NCBI GenBank assembly: GCA_030425205.1
Contig: JAUIAP010000017.1
Location: 1 to 64,000 of the forward strand
Direction of reading: 5' to 3'
DNA length: 64,000 nt
From: Anaerolineae bacterium
GTDB lineage: Bacteria; Chloroflexota; Anaerolineae; Promineifilales; Promineifilaceae
Shown: piece by piece, positions 9,246-17,488 of the stretch
Layout of the letters: each line of letters begins with the position of its first letter
Position numbering within the stretch: the first letter of the stretch is position 1
Notes under the pieces: generated by a model
The model's database searches: none
What the model was told of the DNA's origin: nothing
What the model saw: only the letters and a program-made list of their open reading frames with translations
Made by a program: the position numbers and the translations under genes

Positions 9246-9520
9246 AAAAAAGGCTCGCGCCCTATTCAAAGGACGCGAGCCTCATTATTACTCACGCGGT
9301 ACCACCTTTGTTCGCTCCCAAAAAAGGAACGCACTCAAAGCTGTAGCGGGCTTACCCGGTTTCAGGTACTTGGGAGTTCAGGATATTTTGATTGCCTGAC
9401 ACCTGTTCCCTAAAACGACTCTTGGACGACTTCGGCCGATTCCGTTCATGCGCAGGCTCCCAGCCGCTGACCTGCGCTCTCTCGTTGACATTCTCGGCGT
9501 ACTACTTCCAATCAACGTCT
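9246..9520 (-). promoter_or_regulatory. T-box riboswitch leader of valS
   Basis: On the minus strand the invariant T-box AAGGTGGTACCGCG occupies 9295-9308. It pairs with the tRNA acceptor end when the tRNA is uncharged. It is followed by a factor-independent terminator (arms 9250-9263 and 9270-9282, stem AGGCUCGCG..., then a U-run), so reading through into valS depends on antitermination. Upstream, AGAGAG and the GCGCAGG...CCTGCGC stem match the distal part of Stem I. A GUC valine codon lies in GAAGUCGUCC (about 9423-9432), where a specifier codon is expected, but I did not fold the RNA to prove it. A TCGGCCGA copy lies inside Stem I. Confidence 0.9.
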
Positions 9521-9541
9521 AAAAAATTTCAACTGGCAACG

Positions 9542-9571
9542 ATTCTAGCATGATCGCCACACAAAAATCAA
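9542..9571 (-). promoter_or_regulatory. Predicted promoter of the valS T-box transcript
   Basis: On the minus strand -35 TTGATT (9566-9571) and -10 TAGAAT (9542-9547) are 18 nt apart, giving a start near 9535 just ahead of Stem I. The -35 overlaps the stop region of the small membrane-protein gene upstream. Confidence 0.5.
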
Positions 9572-9885
9572 CCAGCAATGGTCGATTTTTCAAACTCCAT
9601 TTCGAGACCACCTGAGTACTTCAATGCGAGATTGTAGAAAAATCCGCCAATCAGACCACCGATAAAGCCCATAACGCCAAACATGATTGGGAAGAGAACG
9701 ATCGCGCCAACCCCAAAGAGCGCGCTAATGCCTGCCGCACCGCCTAACTCTTCAGCGAGCATTGCACCCATGCCAACCAGCGCAAACAACGAAAGAAAAG
9801 CACCATACAGTAGCCCGATCAACGCATATGCAACCGCAACCGTCTTTGCAAACGAGACAACACCGATTCGTTTCAACTTCATCAT
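9568..9885 (-). CDS. Small glycine-rich membrane protein, DUF3566-like
   Basis: A 105-aa hydrophobic protein whose function is unknown. It has a short basic N-terminus (MMKLKRIGVVSFAK), one hydrophobic helix (residues about 15-45), a small Gly/Ala segment, then a long Gly-rich hydrophobic stretch (GVGAIVLFPIMFGVMGFIGG) and a short acidic tail. The layout resembles DUF3566-type transmembrane proteins, but that assignment is from memory of the pattern and is weak. GGAGAAAG upstream of the ATG is a good ribosome-binding site. The gene is on the same strand as valS but valS has its own promoter. Confidence 0.6.
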   Translation of the reverse strand: MMKLKRIGVVSFAKTVAVAYALIGLLYGAFLSLFALVGMGAMLAEELGGAAGISALFGVGAIVLFPIMFGVMGFIGGLIGGFFYNLALKYSGGLEMEFEKSTIAG

Positions 9886-10055
9886 AATACTTTCTCCAAG
9901 TTTAGTAATTGTGCAGCCGAATATGACCGCATCAGCAGTTTATCAGAGATATTTGGATTGTCAGCCATGAAATTCCTCCCAATCGCCCACACCGTAGGGT
10001 CATAAAATGGCTAGGCGTCGGTCAGCAAGAGATTGTGTTAAAATTCGGCCGATAT

Positions 10056-11423
10056 ATGCCCACCCTACGCTACGCTGCTGGAACCCTCGTCCTTGAAGAT
10101 TTACCTGAAAATCTAAATCCCCCTGCCCCGTTTCAACTGCTGCAAACGAAATACCGCTGTCCCGCTGGCCACTACCGCGACGTTCTCAAGTGGACGCGCC
10201 ACAATCAGATCGTCAATCGCGTTCCCGCATGGCATAACCTGTCACTGACGATGACAGACAGCCGTCAGCCGCACGACTATCAACAGGAAGCAATCGCAGC
10301 ATGGCGCAAGGCTGACCGCTATGGCAGCATCATTTTGCCGACCGGTGCGGGGAAGACGTTTGTCGCGCTGCGTGCGATTGCCGAAACGCAGAGCCACACC
10401 CTGATTATTGTGCCAACGGTTGATCTGCTTCATCAATGGTATGCTCGGCTGGTCAATGCGTTTAATCGGCCGATTGGCGTCTGGTATGGTGGCGAAAAAA
10501 CGCTCGAACCGATCACCGTCACGACCTATCCCAGCGCATGGGCAAACGCCGAGCTATTTGGGAATCAATTTGAACTGCTGGTCTTTGATGAAATTCACCA
10601 TTTGCCCGCGCCAAATTGGCATGAAATTGCGCTGATTTGCGCCGCGCCCTACCGCTTAGGGCTGACAGCAACCTATCCCAACGACCAATTAGAAGGAGAG
10701 GGGCGGGCTGATCTGCTCGATTCACTTGTCGGCAAGGTAGTCTACAAAAAACATATCGACGATCTGAGTGGGAAACAGCTTGCCGAATATCGCACCGAGC
10801 GGTTGCGCATCGACTTAACTGAACAGGAACGCGCCGAGTATGACCATGCCTATGGCGCCTATACTGGCTACATTCGTGAAAACCGACTGCGCGAAAAGCA
10901 TGGCGCGGGCTGGTGGCATACGTTCACGATGTTGAGCGCAAAAGAGCAAGAAGCGCGCACGGCGAAGGTGGCGGAGCTAAAGTTGAAGGAGATAGTCTTT
11001 CAGGCGACGGGAAAGCTGAAAATCTTAGATGGACTGTTGCGCGAGAATGTGGATCGGCCGATGTTGATCTTCACCGCCCACAACCGCTTTGCCTATCAGA
11101 TTGCGCGCCGGTATTTGATTCCCGTGATTACGCATCAGACAAAATCGGCCGAACGTAAGGCAATTCTCGACGGATTCCGCGCTGGAATATATCGCGCAAT
11201 CGTCACGAGTAATGTGCTAAATGAAGGGGTTGATGTTCCTGCCGCAAAGGTCGCCGTCGTTCTCGGCGGCAACGCCAGCGCACGCGAGTACATTCAGCGA
11301 CTTGGCCGCGTTCTCCGCAAGCACGGGAACACAGAAGCGATTCTATATGAGGTGATCGCCCGCAAAACGATTGACGAGCGCATCGCGACTGCACGGCGCA
11401 AGAGTGTGCGCGAAAGTCGCTAG
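10056..11423 (+). CDS. XPB-like superfamily 2 DEAD/DEAH helicase
   Basis: A 455-aa SF2 helicase related to archaeal and bacterial XPB/Ssl2-type proteins. Motif Q-like QPHDYQQEAIAAW precedes Walker A PTGAGKT (residues 95-101). Walker B is DEIHH (178-182), motif III is LTATYP, and motif VI is QRLGRVLR at about residue 414. The N-terminal segment (LRYAAGTLVLEDLP) is the typical start of XPB-like proteins, so I chose the ATG at 10056 over a GTG at 10035. A TAAAAT box at 10039-10044 lies 11 nt before this ATG and no ribosome-binding site is visible, so a very short leader is likely. Bacterial homologues are thought to act in DNA repair; that role is inferred. Confidence 0.85.
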   Translation: MPTLRYAAGTLVLEDLPENLNPPAPFQLLQTKYRCPAGHYRDVLKWTRHNQIVNRVPAWHNLSLTMTDSRQPHDYQQEAIAAWRKADRYGSIILPTGAGKTFVALRAIAETQSHTLIIVPTVDLLHQWYARLVNAFNRPIGVWYGGEKTLEPITVTTYPSAWANAELFGNQFELLVFDEIHHLPAPNWHEIALICAAPYRLGLTATYPNDQLEGEGRADLLDSLVGKVVYKKHIDDLSGKQLAEYRTERLRIDLTEQERAEYDHAYGAYTGYIRENRLREKHGAGWWHTFTMLSAKEQEARTAKVAELKLKEIVFQATGKLKILDGLLRENVDRPMLIFTAHNRFAYQIARRYLIPVITHQTKSAERKAILDGFRAGIYRAIVTSNVLNEGVDVPAAKVAVVLGGNASAREYIQRLGRVLRKHGNTEAILYEVIARKTIDERIATARRKSVRESR

Positions 11424-11443
11424 GAGGCTTGGAAACGCACTAC

Positions 11444-11884
11444 TTAACGACTTCCCTGAATCCCAAAATAAGAGTAGCCAGCCGCAATGGCAAGACCGAG
11501 CCACGTCGTCCCCGTATCGCTCAATGTGTCGCTGACACCGGGATAAAGCATTACGCCAACGATGAGTGCAGACATGCCCAGAATGAGCCATACCATTAAG
11601 TAGGCAGCCGTTAGACGTGCGACATTTGACTTAAAGCGTTCGCTGGCTTGCGTGTCGAGCGCGCGCGAACCGGGCGGATCGCCGGGCTTAGTGATGGCGA
11701 GTTCGGCGATGACGAGCGCAGAGATCAAGCCGCCAACCGTCGTGTGAACAAAAACAATGCCGTCGTTCACCACCTCGCGGCCCGGATTTACAACATTGTT
11801 GATCAAAATGAGGTTGGTGAATGCATAGAGACCTAACAGGACAACTGCGATAATTCCACCAAATACGAACCGAAAGTTTTTCAT
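11444..11884 (-). CDS. Small membrane protein of unknown function
   Basis: A 146-aa protein with four likely TM helices: residues about 7-27, 40-62, 88-115 and 125-143. I recognise no family. The ATG at 11884 is chosen because AAGGAGT sits 7 nt upstream; a longer frame reaching 12205 has no such signal and its extra N-terminus is not protein-like. Between helices 2 and 3 lies a hydrophilic loop (KPGDPPGSRALDTQASERF). It converges with the helicase gene, leaving 20 nt between stops, and diverges from the recombinase gene. Confidence 0.65.
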   Translation of the reverse strand: MKNFRFVFGGIIAVVLLGLYAFTNLILINNVVNPGREVVNDGIVFVHTTVGGLISALVIAELAITKPGDPPGSRALDTQASERFKSNVARLTAAYLMVWLILGMSALIVGVMLYPGVSDTLSDTGTTWLGLAIAAGYSYFGIQGSR

Positions 11885-12038
11885 GCGGATACTCCTTCTA
11901 TGTTGGCGTGATTCTACCTGAATAACGTTCAATTGTGGAAAATGTTCCACTGGGAACAGCTGCAACGTCTGACTTGCAGTGCCACGTGTCAAACCTTTTG
12001 GACGAAGTGAGAATTTTTGTGCTAAAATCGTTCTATCT

Positions 12039-13091
12039 ATGACAACTGCACTCGCCCTAAATAACAACTGGTACGTCATCATCGATCTTGTAACGCAGAG
12101 CGTCGATAGTCCCCACAGCAAACGCGCGTATAGCCGTGCCTTACTCGCCTTTCTCGATTGGTATGAGCTGAACGGTCGACCCGGATTTACAAAGGCAACG
12201 GTCAACGCCTATCGGGAACAACTGCTTGAAGAAGGGAAAAGTCGCAGCAGCATCAATCAAGCCCTTTCAGCCATTCGCAAGCTAGCGGCAGAAGCGGCCG
12301 ATAATGGACTGGTCGGACAGCAGTTGGCCTATGGTGTGGAGCGGGTGAAGGGAGTCAAGCAAGAGGGGCTGCGCGCTGGGAACTGGCTGACACGTGAGCA
12401 GGCGGAGGCGTTTGTCAACACACCGATCACACTTTTCAAAGAGGAACAAATCCCCTATTTAACCGCATTACGTGACCAGGCAATCTTATCCGTGATGGTC
12501 GGAACCGGGCTACGTCGTTCTGAGGCGGCCGGATTAACCTGGCAACATATTCAACAACGGGACGGCCGCTGGGCGATCATTGACCTGATTGGAAAGCGTG
12601 GACGTATTCGCTCAATTGGCGTGCCGCCATGGGTCAAAATTGCACTCGATAATTGGCAAGAAGCAGTGCAAGCACAAGTTAGAGGCGGGACAGCCGTTGT
12701 GCTAGATGAAGGCGGTTACAAAAGCAATAACTACAAGGAACGCATCTTTCTTGCGCTCAATAAGAGCGGCAATCTCTCTGGTATCAACAATACCAAAGGT
12801 GGGGGCAAAACAGACGGCTACCTCTCTCCACAGGCGATCTACAACGTCATCAAGAAATACGCGATTGCCTGCACCAGTGTCCCAACTCAGACTGCGCTCG
12901 CTGCCCATGATCTGCGCCGCACCGCAGCCGCATTGGCGTTACAGGGCGGCGCGGATTTACGTCAAATCCAGCAGATGCTCGGACATGCGAGCATCATGAC
13001 GACTGAACGCTACTTGGAGCCAATGCGCAGTTTGCAAGTTACGGCGAGCGACTTTATACAAATTCATCTCGACGCAGCGACCATCTCATAA
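12039..13091 (+). CDS. Tyrosine-type site-specific recombinase (XerC/D-like)
   Basis: A 350-aa tyrosine recombinase. The N-terminal SAM-like core-binding domain spans residues about 15-110. The catalytic domain shows Arg159 in GTGLRRSEAAGL, His290 and Arg293 in HDLRR, His316 in LGHASIMTTERYL, and the nucleophile Tyr325, so the active site looks complete. Such enzymes cut and rejoin DNA as Xer resolvases or element integrases. No tRNA, direct-repeat att site or phage gene flanks it, so I cannot call it mobile. The ATG at 12039 lies 10 nt after a TAAAAT box (12023-12028), with no ribosome-binding site, which suggests a nearly leaderless message. Confidence 0.85.
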   Translation: MTTALALNNNWYVIIDLVTQSVDSPHSKRAYSRALLAFLDWYELNGRPGFTKATVNAYREQLLEEGKSRSSINQALSAIRKLAAEAADNGLVGQQLAYGVERVKGVKQEGLRAGNWLTREQAEAFVNTPITLFKEEQIPYLTALRDQAILSVMVGTGLRRSEAAGLTWQHIQQRDGRWAIIDLIGKRGRIRSIGVPPWVKIALDNWQEAVQAQVRGGTAVVLDEGGYKSNNYKERIFLALNKSGNLSGINNTKGGGKTDGYLSPQAIYNVIKKYAIACTSVPTQTALAAHDLRRTAAALALQGGADLRQIQQMLGHASIMTTERYLEPMRSLQVTASDFIQIHLDAATIS

Positions 13092-13163
13092 TTATCGCTG
13101 CAAAAGTGCGATGCCTGATTCGGGAAATCGTTCGTGTTGTGAAGTTTTCGCCACAATGTTAAA

Positions 13164-13250
13164 CGTGGTACGTGATGCGTGGTGCGTGAACTGAATACGC
13201 ACCACGCACCACGCAAAAAGGTGTCGAAAACCGAAAGACACTAACCGAAA
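13164..13250. repeat. Composite intergenic repeat (hairpin plus tail)
   Basis: In the 342-nt gap before the permease, TGCGTGGTGCGT (13176-13187) and ACGCACCACGCA (13197-13208) form a perfect 12-bp stem around GAACTGAAT. The stem, loop and the following GTGTCGAAAACCG-like tail recur at 61915-61990. The remainder of the gap (13251-13433) shows only AT-rich promoter-like DNA such as TACAAT near 13329. Confidence 0.65.
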
Positions 13251-13433
13251 TCAACCTTCCAACAGCGTCTAATCCCAAGCAATTACACAATTGTCTATAT
13301 TATCCTGATAGTAAACGCAGCATCAGATACAATAATGTTCGCTGGCGTATTTTCCTATCGACAATGACCGTTGTCAGGGGTACGCTTGTGAATCTAAATG
13401 AGTCGATGCGGGTTAATCCGCAAGTGAGAAAAA

Positions 13434-15857
13434 ATGTTTAAGAGTTATATTGATCCAGCCGAGCAAAAATCGGCCAATCGAAAACTCCCCAAGTTGATGG
13501 TCGAAGGACTATTGCTCGGTGGGAGCGGTCTGGGTGTCTTGGCGTTGATCTTTGAGATTGCAGCCGATGCGTTTAGCGTTGCCGCCTACCAAACGTTGCT
13601 GGCAATCCATGGGGCCGCTGGACGACATGATATCGCTATCTATGCCTTTATTGTCTTGTCTGTCCTGCTGTTTCTGGGGATTGTGCCAGCATATAAGGCG
13701 GGGGCATATCTTCGGCCGAATGCGGGTGGCTCTGGCCCACTGGTTGAGGCAATTGGCCCGCCTAAAATGCGTTGGCTCTCATGGATTGGTACAAGTCTTT
13801 TCTTTCTCGATGCCGTTTTAACTATTATTATCAGTTCGATTTCAGCAGCAGATGTGACGATGCTGCTCTATCCTGAAGCAGCCCCCTATCGCATTGTATT
13901 AGCAGAAGCGTTTGCCTTTTTCATCATGGTCGTCTTGGTCGCACTAGGGCCAAAGCGCGCTGTGCCGCTCTTTTTGCTGGGCGGTGGCGCGTTTACCATT
14001 TTCACGCTGTTTGCGCTGACAATTGTTGGCTCAACGGCTGCGGGCAATCCTGAATGGGCATTCTTGACTGAAGGGATCGTCACGCGGCTGGAGGCCAACG
14101 GGGTTGTTGAAGAGGTTGTGCGTGCTCGTAATGATTTGGCGGCACTTAGTGGCATTGCATTTTTGCGCCTGTTTCTTGGCTCGATGTCGAGTGCGATGCT
14201 TGGATTTTCGGGTTATGAGGTAATCCCCGCAAGTGGGAAGCACGCGGCACGCCCAAAGTGGAAGGTCATCAATACTGCATTGACGTTGGCAGCCGTTTTC
14301 CTGATCGGCACAGGCGTTATCCAGTTAATGGCGGCTGCACAGTGGAATATTCCAGCCACAGAGGGGTACAGCACCCTATTGATCGAATACGAGATCGTTG
14401 CGGCACAAACGTTTGGGCGCGGGGTGAATGAAGAAGATATTGTCATCACTCAAGCGGATCGGGAGAGCGCGGAGGCATTGATCCAACAGCAAGAAGAACA
14501 TCATGCTGAACAAGAGTTATTGGGCGGCCATGAGGCGGGTCTCGAAGAGTTTGTCGCGGGAAAAACGGTTGATGAAGTGGCGGGCGACCTTGCGCTTGCC
14601 CGCTTACTCAACGACGCAACACGAGGTACCCGGGGGGCCACCTTCTTGCTTGTGGCGGGCGTCTTATTGGCAATCATTTTGCTGTTAGCGCAAGGGGGCG
14701 GCTACATTGGTGGCGCCGCGGTCGCAGCCAATGCAGCACGTCTGGGCCGCTTGCCCGCATTCTTTGAGGATGATCGCGTCGGCATTGCGGTCATCTGGGG
14801 TGTATCGGCCGTTTTGATTCCGATCATCCGCGAGGTCGTCGTCGTTGAATCGTATTATGCATTTGGCTTTGTCAGCGCGTTTGTGATTACGAGTACGACC
14901 GTTTTCTTCGTGCGCAACGATGCACTTTTGGATCGCGGCATTGAGCCGGGATCGGCCGAAGCGAAGTCGCTCAAGTTTGCAGGATTGCGCGGCATGATTG
15001 CCAGCTACTTTATGGCGGTTGTGCTTATCACGCAAAAAACGGATGCACTGCTCGCCATCGTCATTGCGGGTGGCGCGATTACCATTTTCCAAATCTACTA
15101 CTCAAACCGGTTCCGCAAAGTTGAGGATGAGGTCGTGCACACGAAACTCGCTCCCGGCAGTGGCATCCCAGCGTATCATCTTGGAATAGAACGTGCCCAT
15201 GATCAGGCGCGGCAACGTGGATTGGTCGACGCACTGGAAGCGTTAATTGCCGAAGGCGGGTTTGCCAAGTTTAATGTCGGTCCAGATCGTGTGCGCAAGT
15301 TGGTTGCATACCTCTTTAACATCGAGCCGAGCCTGTTGCATATTCAACACGATGAACATGAGCATGAGCGTGTGCCTGAACCAAATCTCGACCTTGAGGC
15401 AACCTATCAGGCAGCCTTCGCAGAGAAAGCGAATATTCTGCGCCGTGTTGAAGAATATTCACACTTTGGTATCTTTATGTTTATCAACAACTACCACATC
15501 AACTGGGTCTCCCTCGACCATGGGCGCGATGCAAAAGTTGTGCAACAGGCAATGGTCGATATTCTGTTCCCATTGACAGAGCATGATGTCATTTGGAGTG
15601 AGTTTGAGAAGTTCGAGCCAACCTATCAGCCTGAACCGATTTGGCAATTTAGTCGCCATCGCTACTTATGGGCAAAAGATCAGTGGCCAAACTTGAGTGA
15701 TCGCATCACGACAATCTGGACGCTGCAAGATTTTGGTCTTATTCCAGACGACATCGATGTGGAGACCATTATCTCTGTAGCAGGTGGACGCAAGCAGATG
15801 ATCGTTAAAGTTCCCACTCGTGAAGGCAAACGTGCGACCGTTGAGAAGGATGATTGA
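13434..15857 (+). CDS. APC-superfamily permease with C-terminal cytosolic domain
   Basis: An 807-aa integral membrane protein. Residues about 20-580 contain 11-12 hydrophobic helices in the amino acid-polyamine-organocation pattern, including a first helix with GGSGLGVLALIF and a Gly-rich IVAGGAITIFQ late helix. Between helices 7 and 8 is a charged loop (residues about 330-395) rich in Glu and His. From about residue 600 the protein is soluble, with a His/Glu segment IQHDEHEHERVPEP and a region that looks folded (INNYHINWVSLDHGRDAKVV). Typical APC permeases lack such a 200-residue tail. Substrate unknown. A GTGAG ribosome-binding site lies before the ATG, and the stop overlaps the start of the next gene. 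Confidence 0.75.
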   Translation: MFKSYIDPAEQKSANRKLPKLMVEGLLLGGSGLGVLALIFEIAADAFSVAAYQTLLAIHGAAGRHDIAIYAFIVLSVLLFLGIVPAYKAGAYLRPNAGGSGPLVEAIGPPKMRWLSWIGTSLFFLDAVLTIIISSISAADVTMLLYPEAAPYRIVLAEAFAFFIMVVLVALGPKRAVPLFLLGGGAFTIFTLFALTIVGSTAAGNPEWAFLTEGIVTRLEANGVVEEVVRARNDLAALSGIAFLRLFLGSMSSAMLGFSGYEVIPASGKHAARPKWKVINTALTLAAVFLIGTGVIQLMAAAQWNIPATEGYSTLLIEYEIVAAQTFGRGVNEEDIVITQADRESAEALIQQQEEHHAEQELLGGHEAGLEEFVAGKTVDEVAGDLALARLLNDATRGTRGATFLLVAGVLLAIILLLAQGGGYIGGAAVAANAARLGRLPAFFEDDRVGIAVIWGVSAVLIPIIREVVVVESYYAFGFVSAFVITSTTVFFVRNDALLDRGIEPGSAEAKSLKFAGLRGMIASYFMAVVLITQKTDALLAIVIAGGAITIFQIYYSNRFRKVEDEVVHTKLAPGSGIPAYHLGIERAHDQARQRGLVDALEALIAEGGFAKFNVGPDRVRKLVAYLFNIEPSLLHIQHDEHEHERVPEPNLDLEATYQAAFAEKANILRRVEEYSHFGIFMFINNYHINWVSLDHGRDAKVVQQAMVDILFPLTEHDVIWSEFEKFEPTYQPEPIWQFSRHRYLWAKDQWPNLSDRITTIWTLQDFGLIPDDIDVETIISVAGGRKQMIVKVPTREGKRATVEKDD

Positions 15858-16306
15858 TGCGGTTTGTCTGGACGATATGGTATGGATTGGTGAGTGGTGC
15901 GCTGGCAATGGGCAGCGTTAGCGCACTGCTCTCAATTTGGCGTGGACTTTTTAACCATTTGGGAACGCACTTTTCGTTTGCAGACGTATTGGTGGCGATT
16001 CTCACTGGCGTGGGAGTCGGGATTGTCGTCGCGTTGATCGGCGCGATTTTGGGGATGGTTGGTGGGACTGTCGTTGCGATCACGCGGCTAGAGCGGTTCG
16101 CAACGGCCGTCTTAACAGGCATCGGATTGGTCGTTGTGTTGGTGATTGGTGTAAATTCGGCCGATTTCTCCCAATATGACACCATCAACCCAGCCACCTA
16201 TAATTTAGTGCGCGGCGCCTACATCTTGGGAATGCTCATCATTGGTGGAATGAGTGGATATTTTTGGGGTGAATGGTTTGAAATAAAGGTTTCGCGCATC
16301 ACCTAG
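15857..16306 (+). CDS. Small four-helix membrane protein
   Basis: A 149-aa protein of unknown family, with four hydrophobic helices and very little loop sequence. Its ATG overlaps the stop codon of the permease (TGATG), and AAGGATGATTG supplies the ribosome-binding site inside the upstream gene, so translation of the two is probably coupled. It stops 10 nt before the acyltransferase. It could be an accessory subunit of the permease or of the lipid enzyme; nothing in the sequence decides this. Confidence 0.65.
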   Translation: MRFVWTIWYGLVSGALAMGSVSALLSIWRGLFNHLGTHFSFADVLVAILTGVGVGIVVALIGAILGMVGGTVVAITRLERFATAVLTGIGLVVVLVIGVNSADFSQYDTINPATYNLVRGAYILGMLIIGGMSGYFWGEWFEIKVSRIT

Positions 16307-16316
16307 TCACGAAATT

Positions 16317-17129
16317 ATGATCATCATTGCAATACTGCGCTTAATTTTGCTGCTTCCAACGCTATTTTTGGGGATGCTGTTCACACTGTTGGGGGGCATG
16401 ATTCCCGTGCAGATTCGTGGGGCCAATCTGGCACAGTGGGCGGCGTTGTTCTCAGCGCGTTCGTTCAACCACATCATGAACGTTCAGGTTGAGGTGTCTG
16501 AGCCAGAACGACTCCGCAAGCACGCGGGATTTATCTTTCCAACACACGACACCTATATGGACATCGTGCTGCCCGTCGCCGTCACGCCCGTGCGCTTTGT
16601 GGCGGCGGTTGAAGTGAAGAAAATTCCCTTTATCGGCCGAATGGGGTCAGGTTTTGGCGTCGTCTATATGGATCGACGCAATAAAGACGACCGCGCGCGC
16701 GTGCGCCAATTGTTACGTGAAGAGGCTTCCTACCCCCCGATTGTCCTTTACCCCGAAGGGATGCTCGATGGCAAGCCGGGCATCGCGCCGTTTCGCTATG
16801 GTGCGTTTGAGCTAGCCCAAGAGGCGCAAAAGCCCTATCTGCTTATTGCAATCGTTTATGAACCTTTCTGGAAAGTCAAATGGAAGGGTGAGACAATCTA
16901 TCATGTGTTGTGGCGACATGCGCGGACTTGGCGGCTCAAAGCGAAACTGATCGTTTTGGACGAAGTCATGCCGACGGCGATGGATGATCCGAAAGAGCTG
17001 GCAAAATCGGCCGAACGTACCATCATCCGCGCGCTCGCCCAAAGTGAGTATCCTGATTATTCTGTCGTCAGCGTTGACGACAAGCCTGTTAAGCCAGCCT
17101 TGAGTTGGGAAACAGATCCAAACGCCTAA
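16317..17129 (+). CDS. 1-acyl-sn-glycerol-3-phosphate acyltransferase family (PlsC-like)
   Basis: A 270-aa membrane-associated acyltransferase. An N-terminal hydrophobic helix (residues 1-30) is followed by the catalytic HX4D motif in PTHDTYMD (His77, Asp82), a second motif around GFGVVYMDRR, and the phosphate-binding YPEGMLDG (Glu at about 147), in place of the commoner EGTR. Enzymes of this family acylate lysophosphatidic acid or related glycolipid acceptors at the inner membrane. It follows the small membrane protein by 10 nt, so the three genes from the permease onward may be one operon. Confidence 0.82.
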   Translation: MIIIAILRLILLLPTLFLGMLFTLLGGMIPVQIRGANLAQWAALFSARSFNHIMNVQVEVSEPERLRKHAGFIFPTHDTYMDIVLPVAVTPVRFVAAVEVKKIPFIGRMGSGFGVVYMDRRNKDDRARVRQLLREEASYPPIVLYPEGMLDGKPGIAPFRYGAFELAQEAQKPYLLIAIVYEPFWKVKWKGETIYHVLWRHARTWRLKAKLIVLDEVMPTAMDDPKELAKSAERTIIRALAQSEYPDYSVVSVDDKPVKPALSWETDPNA

Positions 17130-17221
17130 TCTTTTAACAAATGGGTGTGTTTCATCTAGGTTGGTACGTGTTTTGGGATTGGGAGTTGTTGAACATTCAA
17201 AAATTAATCTGGTATCGAAAT

Positions 17222-17326
17222 CCTACGGTTAAAACCGAAGGCTGTTACACAAAGTGCGTTCAAACGCACTGGAAGACAACGCGCTTCAGCGTGTTTTGCG
17301 TGTCAGCCTCTGGTTTTAACCATAGG
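17222..17326. repeat. Cloverleaf-shaped intergenic inverted-repeat element
   Basis: Four nested or adjacent stems fit together over 105 nt. The outer stem pairs 17222-17236 (CCTACGGTTAAAACC) with 17312-17326. The next pairs AGGCTG (17239-17244) with CAGCCT (17304-17309), and ACAC (17247-17250) with GTGT (17300-17303). Inside are two hairpins, GTGCGT-TCAA-ACGCAC (17254-17269) and AACGCGC-TTCA-GCGTGTT (17278-17295). No open reading frame covers it. It lies in the 359-nt gap between the acyltransferase and the DprE2-like gene. Confidence 0.6.
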
Positions 17327-17363
17327 TGAAAGTTACCCGTTTAATAATTTAGAGTTCAAGAAC

Positions 17364-17441
17364 TCCCGAAACGTCCAGCTCACAATAATGGATTCCCGCC
17401 TGCGCGAGAATGACAGCTTCAACTCATTTGAAACACGCCCT
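17364..17441. repeat. Dispersed intergenic repeat, copy also at 61993
   Basis: The block starting TCCCGAAACGTCCAGC and running through GATTCCCGCCTGCGCGAGAA to CTTCAACTCATTTGAAA matches 61993-62064 with only small substitutions and one short gap. An imperfect palindrome, ATTCCCGC/GCGAGAAT, sits in the middle. It is non-coding. Confidence 0.65.
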
Positions 17442-17488
17442 TAACAAATCTTCGTTTTCAGCTTACCGTTGAGTAAACGGAGAATTGT

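Noticed and set aside
11885..12205. N-terminal extension of the membrane protein at 11444
   Set aside because: Covers the recombinase promoter region, has no signal for translation and the ATG at 11884 has a good ribosome-binding site.
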